From Candidatus Rifleibacteriota bacterium (lineage in GTDB: Bacteria > Muiribacteriota > Ozemobacteria > Ozemobacterales > Ozemobacteraceae): a stretch of 64,000 nucleotides of DNA. This document shows positions 8,155 through 17,855 of this stretch, piece after piece (position 1 is the stretch's first letter; every line of letters starts with the position of its first letter). The notes beneath the pieces are model-generated. The model saw only the letters and a program-made list of their open reading frames with translations, searched no databases and was not told where the DNA came from. The stretch spans positions 1-64,000 of the forward strand of contig CAJOND010000015.1 of assembly GCA_905236675.1 (NCBI GenBank). Reading direction: 5' to 3'. Made by a program: the position numbers and the translations under genes.

Positions 8155-9402
8155 ATGAAACATTTTTCTTTTAAGCTTATAATTGCTATTTTTTCTATAC
8201 TTTCTCTTGTATTTTTAACTGCTTGTGGTGGCGGAGGCGGAGGAAGTAATAATAATCCAGTTCCTACAACAAACATAACTATAACAACTCCAGGTGATCT
8301 TTTTGAAGATGTGAATGCTTCTTTCAGAAGAAGTCAAACTATAGCTACTTTTACTGTTACGGCTACTCCTTGGTCTAATGGTAGTCAAGTATCTGGAGGC
8401 AATGTTGTTTCAGTTATGACCACTTATGAAAATGGTAAGTATACTGCCAAATTCAGTGGATTAAATACAAGTTATGACTATAGATTCTCTGCTATGTTTA
8501 ACGAAAAAGAACTCTTGTCAAATATGATTTCTCTTTCTGATATCGTTGATGGGGCAAATTTTAATTTAGATCTTATTAGCACCTTAAAGACAATTGTTTA
8601 TGAAACCTGGAGAGATAAAACCAAAATTTCAGACAAATCAATGGATCATTTTTTGGATCGCTGTAAAGAAGATGGTCTAAAGACTGGTAAGGAAGAGTCA
8701 TACTTCGGTGGCAAATTGACTGAAACCTCAATAGGTAATTATAAAGATGACTATAAAGATTGTATTTTAGCTGTAACAAAAGGCGAAAGTGAAGACAATT
8801 TACCAAAGCCTGCTGTAACTGTTAAAGATATAAAAGAAAATATTACTTTTATTCTTTCTTCTGATGAAGGGAATATAGTTTCAGATAAATCTTATAAACT
8901 AAGACCAACATTTACTGTAATTGCTTCTCCAAGTTATAATTTTTCAAAATCAGAAAAGAATGATATAGCAAAGGCTGTTAATATTTCTGATGTTGATTCA
9001 AGTTTTTGGGAAACATCCTGGAGTAAAGATGGAACTAGCCTATCATTAACTGTAAAAAATGATTTGGCTTACGAATATGAATATACTGTTTTTATGAATG
9101 AAGTTGACGGTATTTTTGGTGTTAACGTAATACCGTTCAAGAATTTTGATTTTACTACAGTTAAAGAAGGTGTAATTGATTATTCTATCGAATATAATCT
9201 TAATGGTGGAACTCTAGAAAAATCAAATCCTACTAGCTATAACAAGGAATCAGCTGAAATAACTCTGAACAACCCAACAAAATCTGGTTATGAATTTACT
9301 GGTTGGACTGGAACAGATTTAAATTCTAAAACTATAACTGTTACAATCAAACAGGGTTCAAAAGGTAATCGTTCTTATACTGCCAACTGGAAAAAGCTTT
9401 AA
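8155..9402 (+). CDS. Lipoprotein with InlB-type repeat
   Basis: A 415-residue surface lipoprotein. The signal peptide ends in the lipobox LTAC (Cys at about residue 24), followed by a Gly/Ser/Asn linker. The middle has beta-rich Ig/Big-like segments of uncertain family. Residues from about 343 to the end form one Listeria-Bacteroides (InlB B-type) repeat: IEYNLNGGTL, then SGYEFTGWTG and YTANWKKL. These repeats are common in secreted adhesins and processing enzymes. A ribosome site GGAGG lies before the ATG. No enzymatic motif is visible. Confidence 0.85.
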   Translation: MKHFSFKLIIAIFSILSLVFLTACGGGGGGSNNNPVPTTNITITTPGDLFEDVNASFRRSQTIATFTVTATPWSNGSQVSGGNVVSVMTTYENGKYTAKFSGLNTSYDYRFSAMFNEKELLSNMISLSDIVDGANFNLDLISTLKTIVYETWRDKTKISDKSMDHFLDRCKEDGLKTGKEESYFGGKLTETSIGNYKDDYKDCILAVTKGESEDNLPKPAVTVKDIKENITFILSSDEGNIVSDKSYKLRPTFTVIASPSYNFSKSEKNDIAKAVNISDVDSSFWETSWSKDGTSLSLTVKNDLAYEYEYTVFMNEVDGIFGVNVIPFKNFDFTTVKEGVIDYSIEYNLNGGTLEKSNPTSYNKESAEITLNNPTKSGYEFTGWTGTDLNSKTITVTIKQGSKGNRSYTANWKKL

Positions 9403-9432
9403 TTAATCATCCACATAAAGAATAAAAATAGA

Positions 9433-9651
9433 ATGAGCTACTCAGCTAAACCAAATTTGAAATTTGGTAAAGAATCAATGATTATGATAATAATAAACCC
9501 ATTGAATTCCTCTTTTGTTCCAGGAAGCTCTGTAGCTCAGATTTCATATCCTATTGTTTTCAATATAAGAATGAAACCTCAAGATTGGGATATAGAGGAA
9601 AATGATAATGATAGTGAAGCAAAAGGATTAGAAAACTATTTATATGTTTAA
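9433..9651 (+). CDS. Orphan C-terminal tail protein (YPIVFNI)
   Basis: A 72-residue ORF with no strong ribosome site. Its middle, SFVPGSSVAQISYPIVFNI, followed by an acidic stretch (IEENDNDSEA), matches the C-terminus of the membrane protein at 38293-39510 (FVPNPMKNAAAQTNYPIVYNI plus acidic run). It also matches a frameshifted remnant at 45516-45607 (SYPIV, INIKVKSDDEYEDDDN). It is therefore either a small stand-alone tail protein or a leftover of a larger gene. No function is known for the motif. Confidence 0.45.
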   Translation: MSYSAKPNLKFGKESMIMIIINPLNSSFVPGSSVAQISYPIVFNIRMKPQDWDIEENDNDSEAKGLENYLYV

Positions 9652-9674
9652 TAACATAATTATGTGAGATTATT

Positions 9675-10256
9675 ATGCAATTATTAATTGAATTATTTTT
9701 ATGTTTTGCCAAAATCGGGTTATTCACATTTGGCGGTGGTTATGCCATGATTTCTCTTATAGAAAACGCCTGTGTTGAAGAGAAAAAATGGATAACCCAT
9801 GATGAAATGATGAATGTTACTGTAATTGCTGAATCTACACCAGGACCTATTGCTATTAATTGTGCAACTTTTGTTGGCTATAAACAAAAAGGTCTATTAG
9901 GAGCTATAGCTGCCACCTTTGGTGTTGTTCTTCCTTCATTTGTGATTATTTATCTTATAGCACTTTATTTTAACAGATTTTTGGAAATAACCATCATTTC
10001 AAATGCTTTTCAAGGTATAAAAATTGCTGTAGGTATCCTTATATTAGATGCTGGAATTAATATGTTAAAAAAGATGGGAAACAAAACTTTATTAACATGG
10101 GTATTGCTCGTTTGCAGTTTTTCTATATTGTTATCCATTAATTTTTTAGCTGTCAAAATTTCAACAGTTGTAGTTATGCTTTTATCTGGATTAATAAGTC
10201 TTAGTGCATTTTGGGTAAAAGAGATTACAAATAAAAATAAAGAGGGCTCGAAATGA
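9675..10256 (+). CDS. chrA1: Chromate-type transporter, N-terminal half
   Basis: Short CHR-family membrane protein, 193 residues. Typical motifs are FAKIGLFTFGGGYAMISLI, EMMNVTVIAESTPGPIAIN and FVGYKQKGLLGAIAATFGVVLPSF (split here into family blocks). Members made of two half-size genes form a heteromeric transporter with the next gene. Chromate or sulfate export is the family annotation; the true substrate in anaerobes is unknown. It overlaps the next gene by 4 nt (ATGA), so translation is coupled. Confidence 0.9.
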   Translation: MQLLIELFLCFAKIGLFTFGGGYAMISLIENACVEEKKWITHDEMMNVTVIAESTPGPIAINCATFVGYKQKGLLGAIAATFGVVLPSFVIIYLIALYFNRFLEITIISNAFQGIKIAVGILILDAGINMLKKMGNKTLLTWVLLVCSFSILLSINFLAVKISTVVVMLLSGLISLSAFWVKEITNKNKEGSK

Positions 10257-10816
10257 TTTTATTAGATTTATTTCTAGGTTTTCTTTATGTAGGTTGTTTT
10301 TCTTTTGGCGGTGCATATGCGGCTATCCCATTAATCAGAGAAGTCGTTTTACAATATGGCTGGATAAATGATGAAACCTTATCTTATATGATAGCTATCA
10401 GCGAAAGCACACCAGGTCCTATCATGGTTAATTTAGCGACATATATAGGAGCAAGTCAGGCAGGTTTTGTCGGGGCTTTGGTAGCAACCACCGCTGTAGT
10501 TTTTCCTGCTTTTCTTATAATTATAATAGTTCTGGCATTACTGAAAAACATGTTGGAAAACAAATATATCAAAGCTATCCTTAATGGAATGAAGCCATCA
10601 ATTACAGGTATAATAATGGGAATAGGTTTGTATATGATATTACAGAACTGTGAAGTGACTAAAAGCTTGCATAATATTAATATACGCTCTTTAGTAATGA
10701 CTTTATTGCTTTTATTAATATATTATGGTTCTAGAAAATTTTTAAAGAAAAAGCTTACTCCGATTAAATTAATTATTATTTCAGCTGTCTTAGGGATAAT
10801 TTCAAACGCAATATGA
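10253..10816 (+). CDS. chrA2: Chromate-type transporter, C-terminal half
   Basis: Second half-size CHR-family protein, 187 residues. Family motifs repeat those of its partner: GCFSFGGAYAAIPLI, ISESTPGPIMVNLATYIG and VVFPAFLIIIIV. The overlapping start with the upstream gene and the duplicated fold indicate a two-subunit transporter. The substrate is uncertain. Confidence 0.9.
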   Translation: MILLDLFLGFLYVGCFSFGGAYAAIPLIREVVLQYGWINDETLSYMIAISESTPGPIMVNLATYIGASQAGFVGALVATTAVVFPAFLIIIIVLALLKNMLENKYIKAILNGMKPSITGIIMGIGLYMILQNCEVTKSLHNINIRSLVMTLLLLLIYYGSRKFLKKKLTPIKLIIISAVLGIISNAI

Positions 10817-10910
10817 TTATACTAACTGAATGTAATGTTAATTCTTGTTTTATATAGTAAAGTTTGTTATAATTTTTATTCAATCTATATTTACCAATTG
10901 AGAAAGAAAC

Positions 10911-12053
10911 ATGCCTTCCGATATACAAAAGCAAGTAGATGAAGTTCAACATGATGGACCTGGACCTGAGAATAGATCTATACTTTCATATTTAAACCCA
11001 TTTTATGGAACAGTTAGAACTAGTGAATTGCTTTTGTTTACCAAATATTTTGCTTCTCTATCAAGGGCTGGTATTGCTGTATTAAGATCTTTAAGCACTC
11101 TTTCTCGTCAGATGAAAACTTATCGATTACGAAAAATCATCTGGGACTCAAAAAATGAAGTAGAAGGCGGTTCGCCTCTTCATATGTGTTTCAGAAAATA
11201 TGATGATGTATTCGGTATGCTATATTGTAACCTCATTAGAGTAGGGGAAGAATCAGGTCGTCTAGTTCTGGTTTTAGATAGACTTTCGGCATTGCTAGAG
11301 AGACGTATTCAGGTCAGACGAAAAGTTATAGGTGCAATGACTTATCCTGGTATAATAACTTTTGTAGCAGCTTTGGTTATGATTTTCCTGCTTACTTTTG
11401 TTATTCCTCAGTTTAAGAATCTTTTCCAACAATTTAATCAGCAGTTACCATGGCTTACTCAAAAAGTTATAGATGTTTCCTCTTTTTTAACAGATAATTT
11501 CTTTACTATTCTGGCGGTTGTAATAGGGTTCTTTATACTTATATATCAGATTAACCAGACTAAGGTAGGAAGAAGAATTTTTGATGGTTGGAAATTAAAA
11601 GTTCCTGTTTTTGGAAGCTTACATCAAAAGTATGTAATAGCCCTATATGCTCGTAATCTAGCGACTCTTTTTGAGTCTGGTATAAATATTGTTTCTGCAA
11701 TGAATATTAGTAATGAAGCTGTAGAAAATGTAGTTATACAGAAATCGTTAGAAGATGTTGTTCATGAAGTCGAAGGCGGTATTCCAATAGCTAAAGCTTT
11801 ATCTAAGGCTCAAATAATGCCAGAACTTTCTGTTCAGATGATTGAAGTCGGTGAAGAATCTGGTAATTTGGATGAAATGCTTACAAGAGTTGCAGAATTT
11901 TATGAAGACGAAATAAACTTCTTGATTGATCAGATTACAGCTATGGTTGAACCTGCTTTTATCGTTGTAATTGGCGCAATAACAGGTGTAATAGTTCTTG
12001 CTATGTATTTGCCAATATTCAGAATGGCAAAAGTTGTTACTGGCGGACGATAA
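10911..12053 (+). CDS. GspF/PilC inner-membrane platform protein
   Basis: Type II secretion / type IV pilus platform protein, 380 residues. Two T2SSF domains are visible. The first begins LLLFTKYFASLSRAGIAVLRSLSTL; the second begins ALYARNLATLFESGINIVSAMNIS. Each ends with a VGEESG signature (MIEVGEESGNLDEML in the second). There are three membrane segments: MTYPGIITFVAALVMIFLL, an ITLAVVIGFFILIY-like segment, and a C-terminal one ending VIVLAMYLPIF. It sits in the membrane and couples the cytoplasmic ATPases to pilin movement. PilT-type ATPases start 1.5 kb downstream, so it probably serves the same machine. The N-terminal 30 residues are divergent. Confidence 0.95.
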   Translation: MPSDIQKQVDEVQHDGPGPENRSILSYLNPFYGTVRTSELLLFTKYFASLSRAGIAVLRSLSTLSRQMKTYRLRKIIWDSKNEVEGGSPLHMCFRKYDDVFGMLYCNLIRVGEESGRLVLVLDRLSALLERRIQVRRKVIGAMTYPGIITFVAALVMIFLLTFVIPQFKNLFQQFNQQLPWLTQKVIDVSSFLTDNFFTILAVVIGFFILIYQINQTKVGRRIFDGWKLKVPVFGSLHQKYVIALYARNLATLFESGINIVSAMNISNEAVENVVIQKSLEDVVHEVEGGIPIAKALSKAQIMPELSVQMIEVGEESGNLDEMLTRVAEFYEDEINFLIDQITAMVEPAFIVVIGAITGVIVLAMYLPIFRMAKVVTGGR

Positions 12054-12080
12054 ATAAATCATTAATATACAGAAAAAATA

Positions 12081-12542
12081 ATGAAAATAGGAATTATATC
12101 TGATACCCATAGATATACCTCTGAAAGCTGTCAAATTCCAGATTGGATAAAAAAAGCTTTTGATGGAGTAGATTTAATCATTCATGCAGGTGATGTAGAG
12201 CACAATAATTATATTACAAATCTGGAATATATAGCGCCTGTTTATGCTGTCAGAGGCAATTGCGATCCTTATAATTCTGAGAACCCGCTTTCTCGTTCTA
12301 TTAATATTGGCTGTGGACTTTTAACTGTTGCACATAGACCAAGAGATGCTAGAAATGCATTAGAAATTAATAGCAAAGTTTTGGTTTATGGTCATACTCA
12401 TATTGCTACTATTAACGAAGAAAATGATTTGCTGATTATTAACCCTGGCAGTGCTTATGAACCACGTAGTGGTATGCCTCCATCTGTAGCAATTTTAAAA
12501 ACCGATGGAGATAAATTAGAAGCTAATCTTATTTATCGCTAG
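12081..12542 (+). CDS. YfcE/MJ0936-type phosphodiesterase
   Basis: A 153-residue calcineurin-like metallophosphoesterase. Metal-binding motifs are intact: GIISDTH (DxH), HAGDV (GDxE-type), VRGNCD (GNCD), AHR and YGHTH. C-terminal INPGSA is typical of this family, which hydrolyses phosphodiesters with Mn2+ or similar metals; the physiological substrate is usually unknown. It converges with the next gene, overlapping its 3' end by 14 nt. Confidence 0.93.
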   Translation: MKIGIISDTHRYTSESCQIPDWIKKAFDGVDLIIHAGDVEHNNYITNLEYIAPVYAVRGNCDPYNSENPLSRSINIGCGLLTVAHRPRDARNALEINSKVLVYGHTHIATINEENDLLIINPGSAYEPRSGMPPSVAILKTDGDKLEANLIYR

Positions 12543-13287
12543 TATCTATATCGTTTTGTTCCTTTTTTATAATATCAGAATTTTCGTCTAATGCTGTGTT
12601 TGAAATAGCATTATCAACTTCTGTATCAATGCTTTGATATTTTTTTCTTATTTCATAAACCCAGCCCCAAATTCCAAAAACAACTAATAAAAATCCAATA
12701 CCCTTAGCGCCTTTACTTAGAGAGCTGAATTTTATTCCTAATATGTTAGCACAAAAGGTACCAAATTTATTTTCTATAAAATCTATTATGGAAGAAGATA
12801 GCTGATTGATAGAGTAAGATACTTTAGTTGCTGATTCACCTTCCAGTTTAGCTATTATTTCTTGCATTTCTTCATAAGTATTTTGATGCGACAAAGAGCC
12901 GTGTAATACACAGTAGATTTCACCATCTTTGGTTAAATCTCCCTTGGATTGATAATTACAATATTTATCTTCCATTGTTAAATAATTCTTTTTTATATAT
13001 TTTTTATTTATTAATTCATTTATATCTAGTTCTGTCATAGTATTTGAGTTGTCCATATTAAACATTTCTGCTGCACCATTAAGAACTCTGATATTGTTAA
13101 AACAGGTTTTTCCTACTAACACAACATTATGACGATGATAGGAAAACAAATTAATAAAACAATAAATCATTAGAATTGAGAAAAGTATAACTATGTTTAA
13201 ATAGTTTTTTCGACCTAGACGATAAAATAAAAACAAAAATACAAATGGTACTAATATTTTTATTAATAAAAGAATAAAGATTGTCAT
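12529..13287 (-). CDS. Membrane protein with pilin-like cysteine module
   Basis: A 252-residue membrane protein of unknown function. Two N-terminal hydrophobic segments (about residues 1-50) are followed by one pilin-body-like cysteine module: KTCFNNIRVLNGAAEMFNMD, then CNYQSKGDLT and IYCVLHGSL. A coiled or helical region comes next, then a further membrane segment (GIGFLLVVFGIWGWVYEI) and an acidic tail. The module is closely related to that at 30747-31337. Here the pilin helix has been replaced by ordinary membrane segments and there is no prepilin peptidase site. The 3' end overlaps the phosphodiesterase gene. Confidence 0.75.
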   Translation of the reverse strand: MTIFILLLIKILVPFVFLFLFYRLGRKNYLNIVILFSILMIYCFINLFSYHRHNVVLVGKTCFNNIRVLNGAAEMFNMDNSNTMTELDINELINKKYIKKNYLTMEDKYCNYQSKGDLTKDGEIYCVLHGSLSHQNTYEEMQEIIAKLEGESATKVSYSINQLSSSIIDFIENKFGTFCANILGIKFSSLSKGAKGIGFLLVVFGIWGWVYEIRKKYQSIDTEVDNAISNTALDENSDIIKKEQNDIDTSDK

Positions 13288-13558
13288 AGTTACACCAACT
13301 TATTTACATTCATTTTAATAGTTAATATTAATTTATATTTTGTGTTATTTCAATAGTGATGAGGTAAAACATTGGAATATGCTTCGTTTATAATTTACAT
13401 TGAATTAAAAGAATGGTATTATTTTTTAGAAGATTATAAGATAAAAGGCAAAATTTTTTTATTGTAGTTGGTAAAGAAACTAAATACAATGAAAACTTTA
13501 TTCTTTATTATATCTTAAATCTTCTATCTTCCATCTTATATCTTAATCTAAAAAAACA

Positions 13559-14626
13559 ATGGCTGACGAAAAAAGTTTATATAAATTACTAAAACTTACC
13601 TTTGAGCAAAAGGCATCAGATTTACATCTAAAAGTTGGTAAAACCGCTTCTATTCGTATAGATGGTCATATTACCCCTGTGGATGGTTACAAATTTACCA
13701 AAAATGACTTTAGAAAAATCATTGATGCATTGTTAAATTCTGAACAAGAAGAACAGTTCAACAAAAACCATGAATTGGATTTTTCTTATACTCTTGAAGG
13801 TGTATGTAGATTCAGAGTTAATCTCTATTGTGATTTAAACGGTTATGGCGCAGTTTTTAGAGTTATTCCATACAGAGTTATGGAATTTGATGAAATTGGT
13901 TTGCCTTCAGCCGCTAGAGCTCTTATAGAACAGCCTAATGGCTTAATTCTAATTACTGGACCTACAGGAGCTGGGAAGACTTCTACATTAGCTAGTTATC
14001 TTAGTTTTGTAAACAAAAATGCAAGACGTCATATTGTAACTTTAGAAGATCCTATAGAATATCAGTTTGAAGATGACCAGTCCTTTTTTGAGCAGCGTCA
14101 AATTGGTGCGGATTGTAGAAGTTTTTATGATGGGCTTTTAACTGTATTAAGACAGGATCCAGACATTGTAGTTGTTGGAGAAATGCGTGATCCTGAAACT
14201 ATTTCTTTGACATTGAACGCAGCAGAAACAGGAAAACTAGTCTTGGCAACACTGCATACAAATTCAGCTGTCAGCACAGCAGAACGTATAGTTAATGTTT
14301 TCCCGGAAAGCAGACATAATCAGATATTACTACAGCTTTCTATGGTCTTGAGAGGTGTTATATCACAGACATTGCTCAGAAAAATAAATGGAGGCCGTGT
14401 AGCTGCTTTTGAAATTTTGTTAAATACATCTGCCGTAAGAAGCTTGATTGCTGAAGGGAAAATACATATGCTGCCGTCTTATCTTGAAACTGGAGCTGAA
14501 ATTGGTATGAAAACCATGGAAATGTCTTTGGCTCAACTTGTAAAAGACAAAATTGTTTCTCAGGAAGAAGCTTTTGCTGCTGCTTCTAATCCTTCTTCTT
14601 TGCGTAAATTATTGGGTACAAAATAG
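13559..14626 (+). CDS. pilT: PilT-family ATPase, catalytic motifs intact
   Basis: Hexameric AAA+-like secretion ATPase of the PilT (pilus retraction) family, 355 residues. Signatures: N-terminal ASDLHLKVGK, Walker A GPTGAGKT (about residue 134), Asp box TLEDPIEYQ, Walker B VVVGEMRD (about 205) and His box ATLHTNSA (about 230). The usual C-terminal part is present. It is the first of four paralogues in one direction. No strong ribosome site precedes the ATG. An uncharacterised pilus or secretion system, rather than a standard pilT/pilU pair, is suggested by the local arrangement. Confidence 0.95.
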   Translation: MADEKSLYKLLKLTFEQKASDLHLKVGKTASIRIDGHITPVDGYKFTKNDFRKIIDALLNSEQEEQFNKNHELDFSYTLEGVCRFRVNLYCDLNGYGAVFRVIPYRVMEFDEIGLPSAARALIEQPNGLILITGPTGAGKTSTLASYLSFVNKNARRHIVTLEDPIEYQFEDDQSFFEQRQIGADCRSFYDGLLTVLRQDPDIVVVGEMRDPETISLTLNAAETGKLVLATLHTNSAVSTAERIVNVFPESRHNQILLQLSMVLRGVISQTLLRKINGGRVAAFEILLNTSAVRSLIAEGKIHMLPSYLETGAEIGMKTMEMSLAQLVKDKIVSQEEAFAAASNPSSLRKLLGTK

Positions 14627-14642
14627 TAAAGCGATTATAACA

Positions 14643-15680
14643 ATGCTAAAAATTCATAGATTTTTCGAAACAGCTATAGAACGTCATGCTTCAGACTTGC
14701 ATTTAAAAGCAGGTTCTCCGCCAATACTAAGAGTCGGAGGTCGTTTGATTACTCTGGCAGAAGAACCATTAACATTTCAAGAAATGCCTAATCTTTTTCT
14801 GCCATTGATGGATCTTAAAAACCAGACAGATCTTAGACAGAAGTATGAAGCAAACTTTATGACTCAATATAAGAGCCGTTGGCGTGTAAGAGCCTGTATT
14901 TATACTCAGAGGGGCTGTTTATCTGGTGCCTTTAGATTTATTCCTCAGACAGTTCCTTCTATTGAAAGTCTTGGATTACCACCAATTTTAAAAGAAATTG
15001 CTCAAATGCCTCGAGGATTGTTTTTGGTTACTGGACCAGCTAATTCAGGTAAAACTCATACTTTAGCTGCTATAATTAACGAAATCAATAAGTTTTCTGC
15101 AAGGCATGTCATTACAATTGAAGATCCTATTGAATTCGTTCATAAAGAAAGAAAATCAATTTTTACTCAGAGAGAAATCGGAGTTACAACGAACAGTTAT
15201 TCTTCCGCTCTGATGAATGCCCTACGTGAAGATCCTGATGTTATTCTTGTTGGAGAAATGCGAGATGTGAATACCATAGAAATGGTTTTGACTGCTGCTG
15301 AAACAGGACATCTGGTATTTTCTACATTACATACTGTTGGTGCTGTTCAAACAATAGACCGTATAGTTAATATGTTCCCAGGACATAGACACGAAGAAAT
15401 AAGAACTCAGATTTCCATGTCTTTAATTGGTATAATTTCTCAAATTCTTTTACCAAGTTTGCATAAAAGAGAACGTGTTATGGCTCATGAATTAATGATT
15501 ATGAATTCGGCTATGCGTAATCAGATTCGTGAAAAGAAAACCAACCAGTTAAAGTCGGCTTTAATGCTTGCACGTAAAGATGGTTGCAAAACTTTGAAAG
15601 ACTCATTGTCTGAAATCATTAAAGACGAACGAGTTGACCCTAAACTTATATCTGAAATAATGAAAGAAATAGTAGAATGA
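14643..15680 (+). CDS. PilT-family ATPase, second copy, motifs intact
   Basis: PilT/PilU-like ATPase of 345 residues from the ATG at 14643. An upstream in-frame start at 14553 would overlap the previous gene by 74 nt and add a non-homologous leucine run, so I reject it. Motifs: ASDLHLKAGSPPILRVGG, Walker A GPANSGKT (about residue 130), TIEDPIEFVH, VGEMRD (about 203) and STLHTVGA. All catalytic boxes are present. The stop overlaps the start of the HEAT/TPR gene (ATGA at 15677), showing coupling. Confidence 0.93.
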   Translation: MLKIHRFFETAIERHASDLHLKAGSPPILRVGGRLITLAEEPLTFQEMPNLFLPLMDLKNQTDLRQKYEANFMTQYKSRWRVRACIYTQRGCLSGAFRFIPQTVPSIESLGLPPILKEIAQMPRGLFLVTGPANSGKTHTLAAIINEINKFSARHVITIEDPIEFVHKERKSIFTQREIGVTTNSYSSALMNALREDPDVILVGEMRDVNTIEMVLTAAETGHLVFSTLHTVGAVQTIDRIVNMFPGHRHEEIRTQISMSLIGIISQILLPSLHKRERVMAHELMIMNSAMRNQIREKKTNQLKSALMLARKDGCKTLKDSLSEIIKDERVDPKLISEIMKEIVE

Positions 15681-17830
15681 AGCAAAACAAAGAAGAAATT
15701 GAATCTTTTAGATACGTTAAAGCTGCTAGAAGGCTGATGAAGCCAATAACTAACAAACTTGAAAAACTTGCCAGAAACGAAGATGTTTCAGATGAGTTGA
15801 GATTTGAAGCTTTAATAAGTTTAGGTAAAATTGGTGACACAGAGTCATTGCCAACATTGATGCAGCTGTTTAATGAATACCCGGAATGTCTTGAACCAAT
15901 AACTGCTTTAGGATTCTATAAAAGCAGCACTCCAGTTTCCAAGCTAATTGAAAGGCTTCAAGATCCAGATTCCCTATTTAAAGAAGAAATAGTTAGAGTT
16001 CTAGGTGAAATTGGTGACCCTATGGCCACCAAAATACTTATAGAACTTTTGCATGATGAAGACCGAATGGTTCGTTATTATTCGGCAAGAGCACTTTATA
16101 AAATGGGTGGTCGAGATGTTGTTCAATCTCTTTGCAGTTTGCTGAATGACCCTGATGAATGGATTGTTATCAATGTTCTTGATATTCTTTCTAAAATGAA
16201 AGATCCAGAAGCTATTCCTGCCCTGGTTGGTCAGTTTGAAGTAACAAGAGATTCTAGACTCAAAGCTATAATTATTTCTTCTCTTTCAACATTTGCAGAA
16301 GGAAAACTTTTAAAAACTTTTGAAAGCGGCTTAGACTCATTCGATCCACGCATTCAGGCTAATTCAGTTGAAGCTATTTCAATGTTGAAAATACCTGACA
16401 ATGAAATTAAGAGAAAACTTAAACGTTTTTATGGGCATCCTAATAACAGAGTAAGAGCTAATATGTGTATTGCTTTATCCAAAGCTGACCCTAAATCTGT
16501 TTTTGAGGAAATTGGAAATATGCTTGTAAGTCAGGATGCTTCTACTAGACGCTCTGCTGCTTATGTTTTAGCAAGAATTGATTGTGAAAAACGTAATGAG
16601 TATATTCATACTTTGTTAGAAGATGAAAATTTCGGTGTACGTAAAATGGCTCTTAAAGCTGCAATGATGCTAGAAGGCAGTGTTGGAGTCGAAGAGATAA
16701 AACCTTTATTGGATGATGAAAACCAGTGGGTTCGACGCGAAGTCATAGAATGTGCTATCAAACTAAATGACTTTCCAAATGATTTAATAATAAAGAAATT
16801 CAAAAATGAAGATTGTCCGCCTGTTCTAGAAGTAATGCTTAAATACATTATCGACAGAGGTCTTAATGAAACTGTTCCTATGATTTATGAACGGATAAAA
16901 AAAGAACCGGATGAAGAAATGCCTTGGTTAATAGCAACATTAGGACATTTAGGGGCAGTTAAAGAGTTAAATCAGGTAAAGAAGTTCCTTGGAGCTGTTA
17001 GAGCAAGTGTTTTTGTAGAATACTATGAGGCTCTGTTATTAAATGGTGACCTGAATGTATTTAATATTATTTCAGATTCCTTAGAAGAAAAGAAGCGTGA
17101 GCACGAATTAGTCTCCTGGGCTAATATAGCTGGATGTATAGGTTCTTTCATACAAGATACAAAAGGTTATTCAAAAGTTTTGCTTGAAGCTTTGGGTAAA
17201 GAAGTTAAAACAGATTTGGGCAAAATTAATCCAGAAATCAATAATGTTCAGAACGAAAGTATTGATAGTCTAATGGAAGAAGCAAGAAAAACTTATCTTG
17301 TTAAAGATTATTTAAGAACAAGTCAGAATTGTGAAAAAATAATAGCTTTAAGACCTCATAATATAGAAGCTCGCTATTTGCTGGCTTGTTCCGTTTATTA
17401 TTTAGGAGATGCTAATAGAGCCAGCGACTTATTAGAAAAAATACTTATTTCTAAGCCTTCTCATATAGATGCTGGAATTTTGTTGGGGCAAATTTACTTT
17501 AGACGCAAAGACTGGAAATCTTTAGCAGATTGTTATAACAAACTGAAAGATTTTATACAAAGTGACGATAAAAAGAATATTATTAGGATATATGGAGCAT
17601 TAGGTCTTGCTTACTATAACCTAAAAAAATATCAAGAGGCTATACAGTCTTTGAATACTGGTTTGAAAGCAAATCCACGAGATTTGTCATCTTCTTACCA
17701 TTTAGCTCTTTGTTATTATTCGGTTGGTGATACTGATCGTTCAAGACAGGTCCTTGAAAGTTTAAGGAAAACCTTGCCGCCAGATAGCCAAGTGCTGAAA
17801 AATGTTTTAGAATTATTACAACGAATTTAA
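15677..17830 (+). CDS. HEAT-repeat and TPR scaffold protein
   Basis: A 717-residue soluble helical-repeat protein. Residues about 15-440 are HEAT/PBS-lyase-type repeats, each with a pattern such as ALGEIGDPMATKILIELL or ALYKMGGRDVVQSLC. Residues about 520-717 are TPRs (NCEKIIALRPHNIEARYLLAC, LGLAYYNLKKYQEAIQSL, SYHLALCYYSVGDTD). Such proteins are scaffolds or adaptors. Its position between the two intact and the two degenerate PilT paralogues, with a 4-nt overlap upstream and about 25 nt downstream, suggests it organises these ATPases or links them to the platform protein. That role is inference. Confidence 0.85.
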   Translation: MKQNKEEIESFRYVKAARRLMKPITNKLEKLARNEDVSDELRFEALISLGKIGDTESLPTLMQLFNEYPECLEPITALGFYKSSTPVSKLIERLQDPDSLFKEEIVRVLGEIGDPMATKILIELLHDEDRMVRYYSARALYKMGGRDVVQSLCSLLNDPDEWIVINVLDILSKMKDPEAIPALVGQFEVTRDSRLKAIIISSLSTFAEGKLLKTFESGLDSFDPRIQANSVEAISMLKIPDNEIKRKLKRFYGHPNNRVRANMCIALSKADPKSVFEEIGNMLVSQDASTRRSAAYVLARIDCEKRNEYIHTLLEDENFGVRKMALKAAMMLEGSVGVEEIKPLLDDENQWVRREVIECAIKLNDFPNDLIIKKFKNEDCPPVLEVMLKYIIDRGLNETVPMIYERIKKEPDEEMPWLIATLGHLGAVKELNQVKKFLGAVRASVFVEYYEALLLNGDLNVFNIISDSLEEKKREHELVSWANIAGCIGSFIQDTKGYSKVLLEALGKEVKTDLGKINPEINNVQNESIDSLMEEARKTYLVKDYLRTSQNCEKIIALRPHNIEARYLLACSVYYLGDANRASDLLEKILISKPSHIDAGILLGQIYFRRKDWKSLADCYNKLKDFIQSDDKKNIIRIYGALGLAYYNLKKYQEAIQSLNTGLKANPRDLSSSYHLALCYYSVGDTDRSRQVLESLRKTLPPDSQVLKNVLELLQRI

Positions 17831-17855
17831 AAGTAAATAATTTCAAGAGGTAAAA

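Noticed and set aside
14553..14642. Earlier start of the second PilT gene
   Set aside because: It would overlap the first PilT gene by 74 nt with a leucine run unrelated to the PilT N-terminus.
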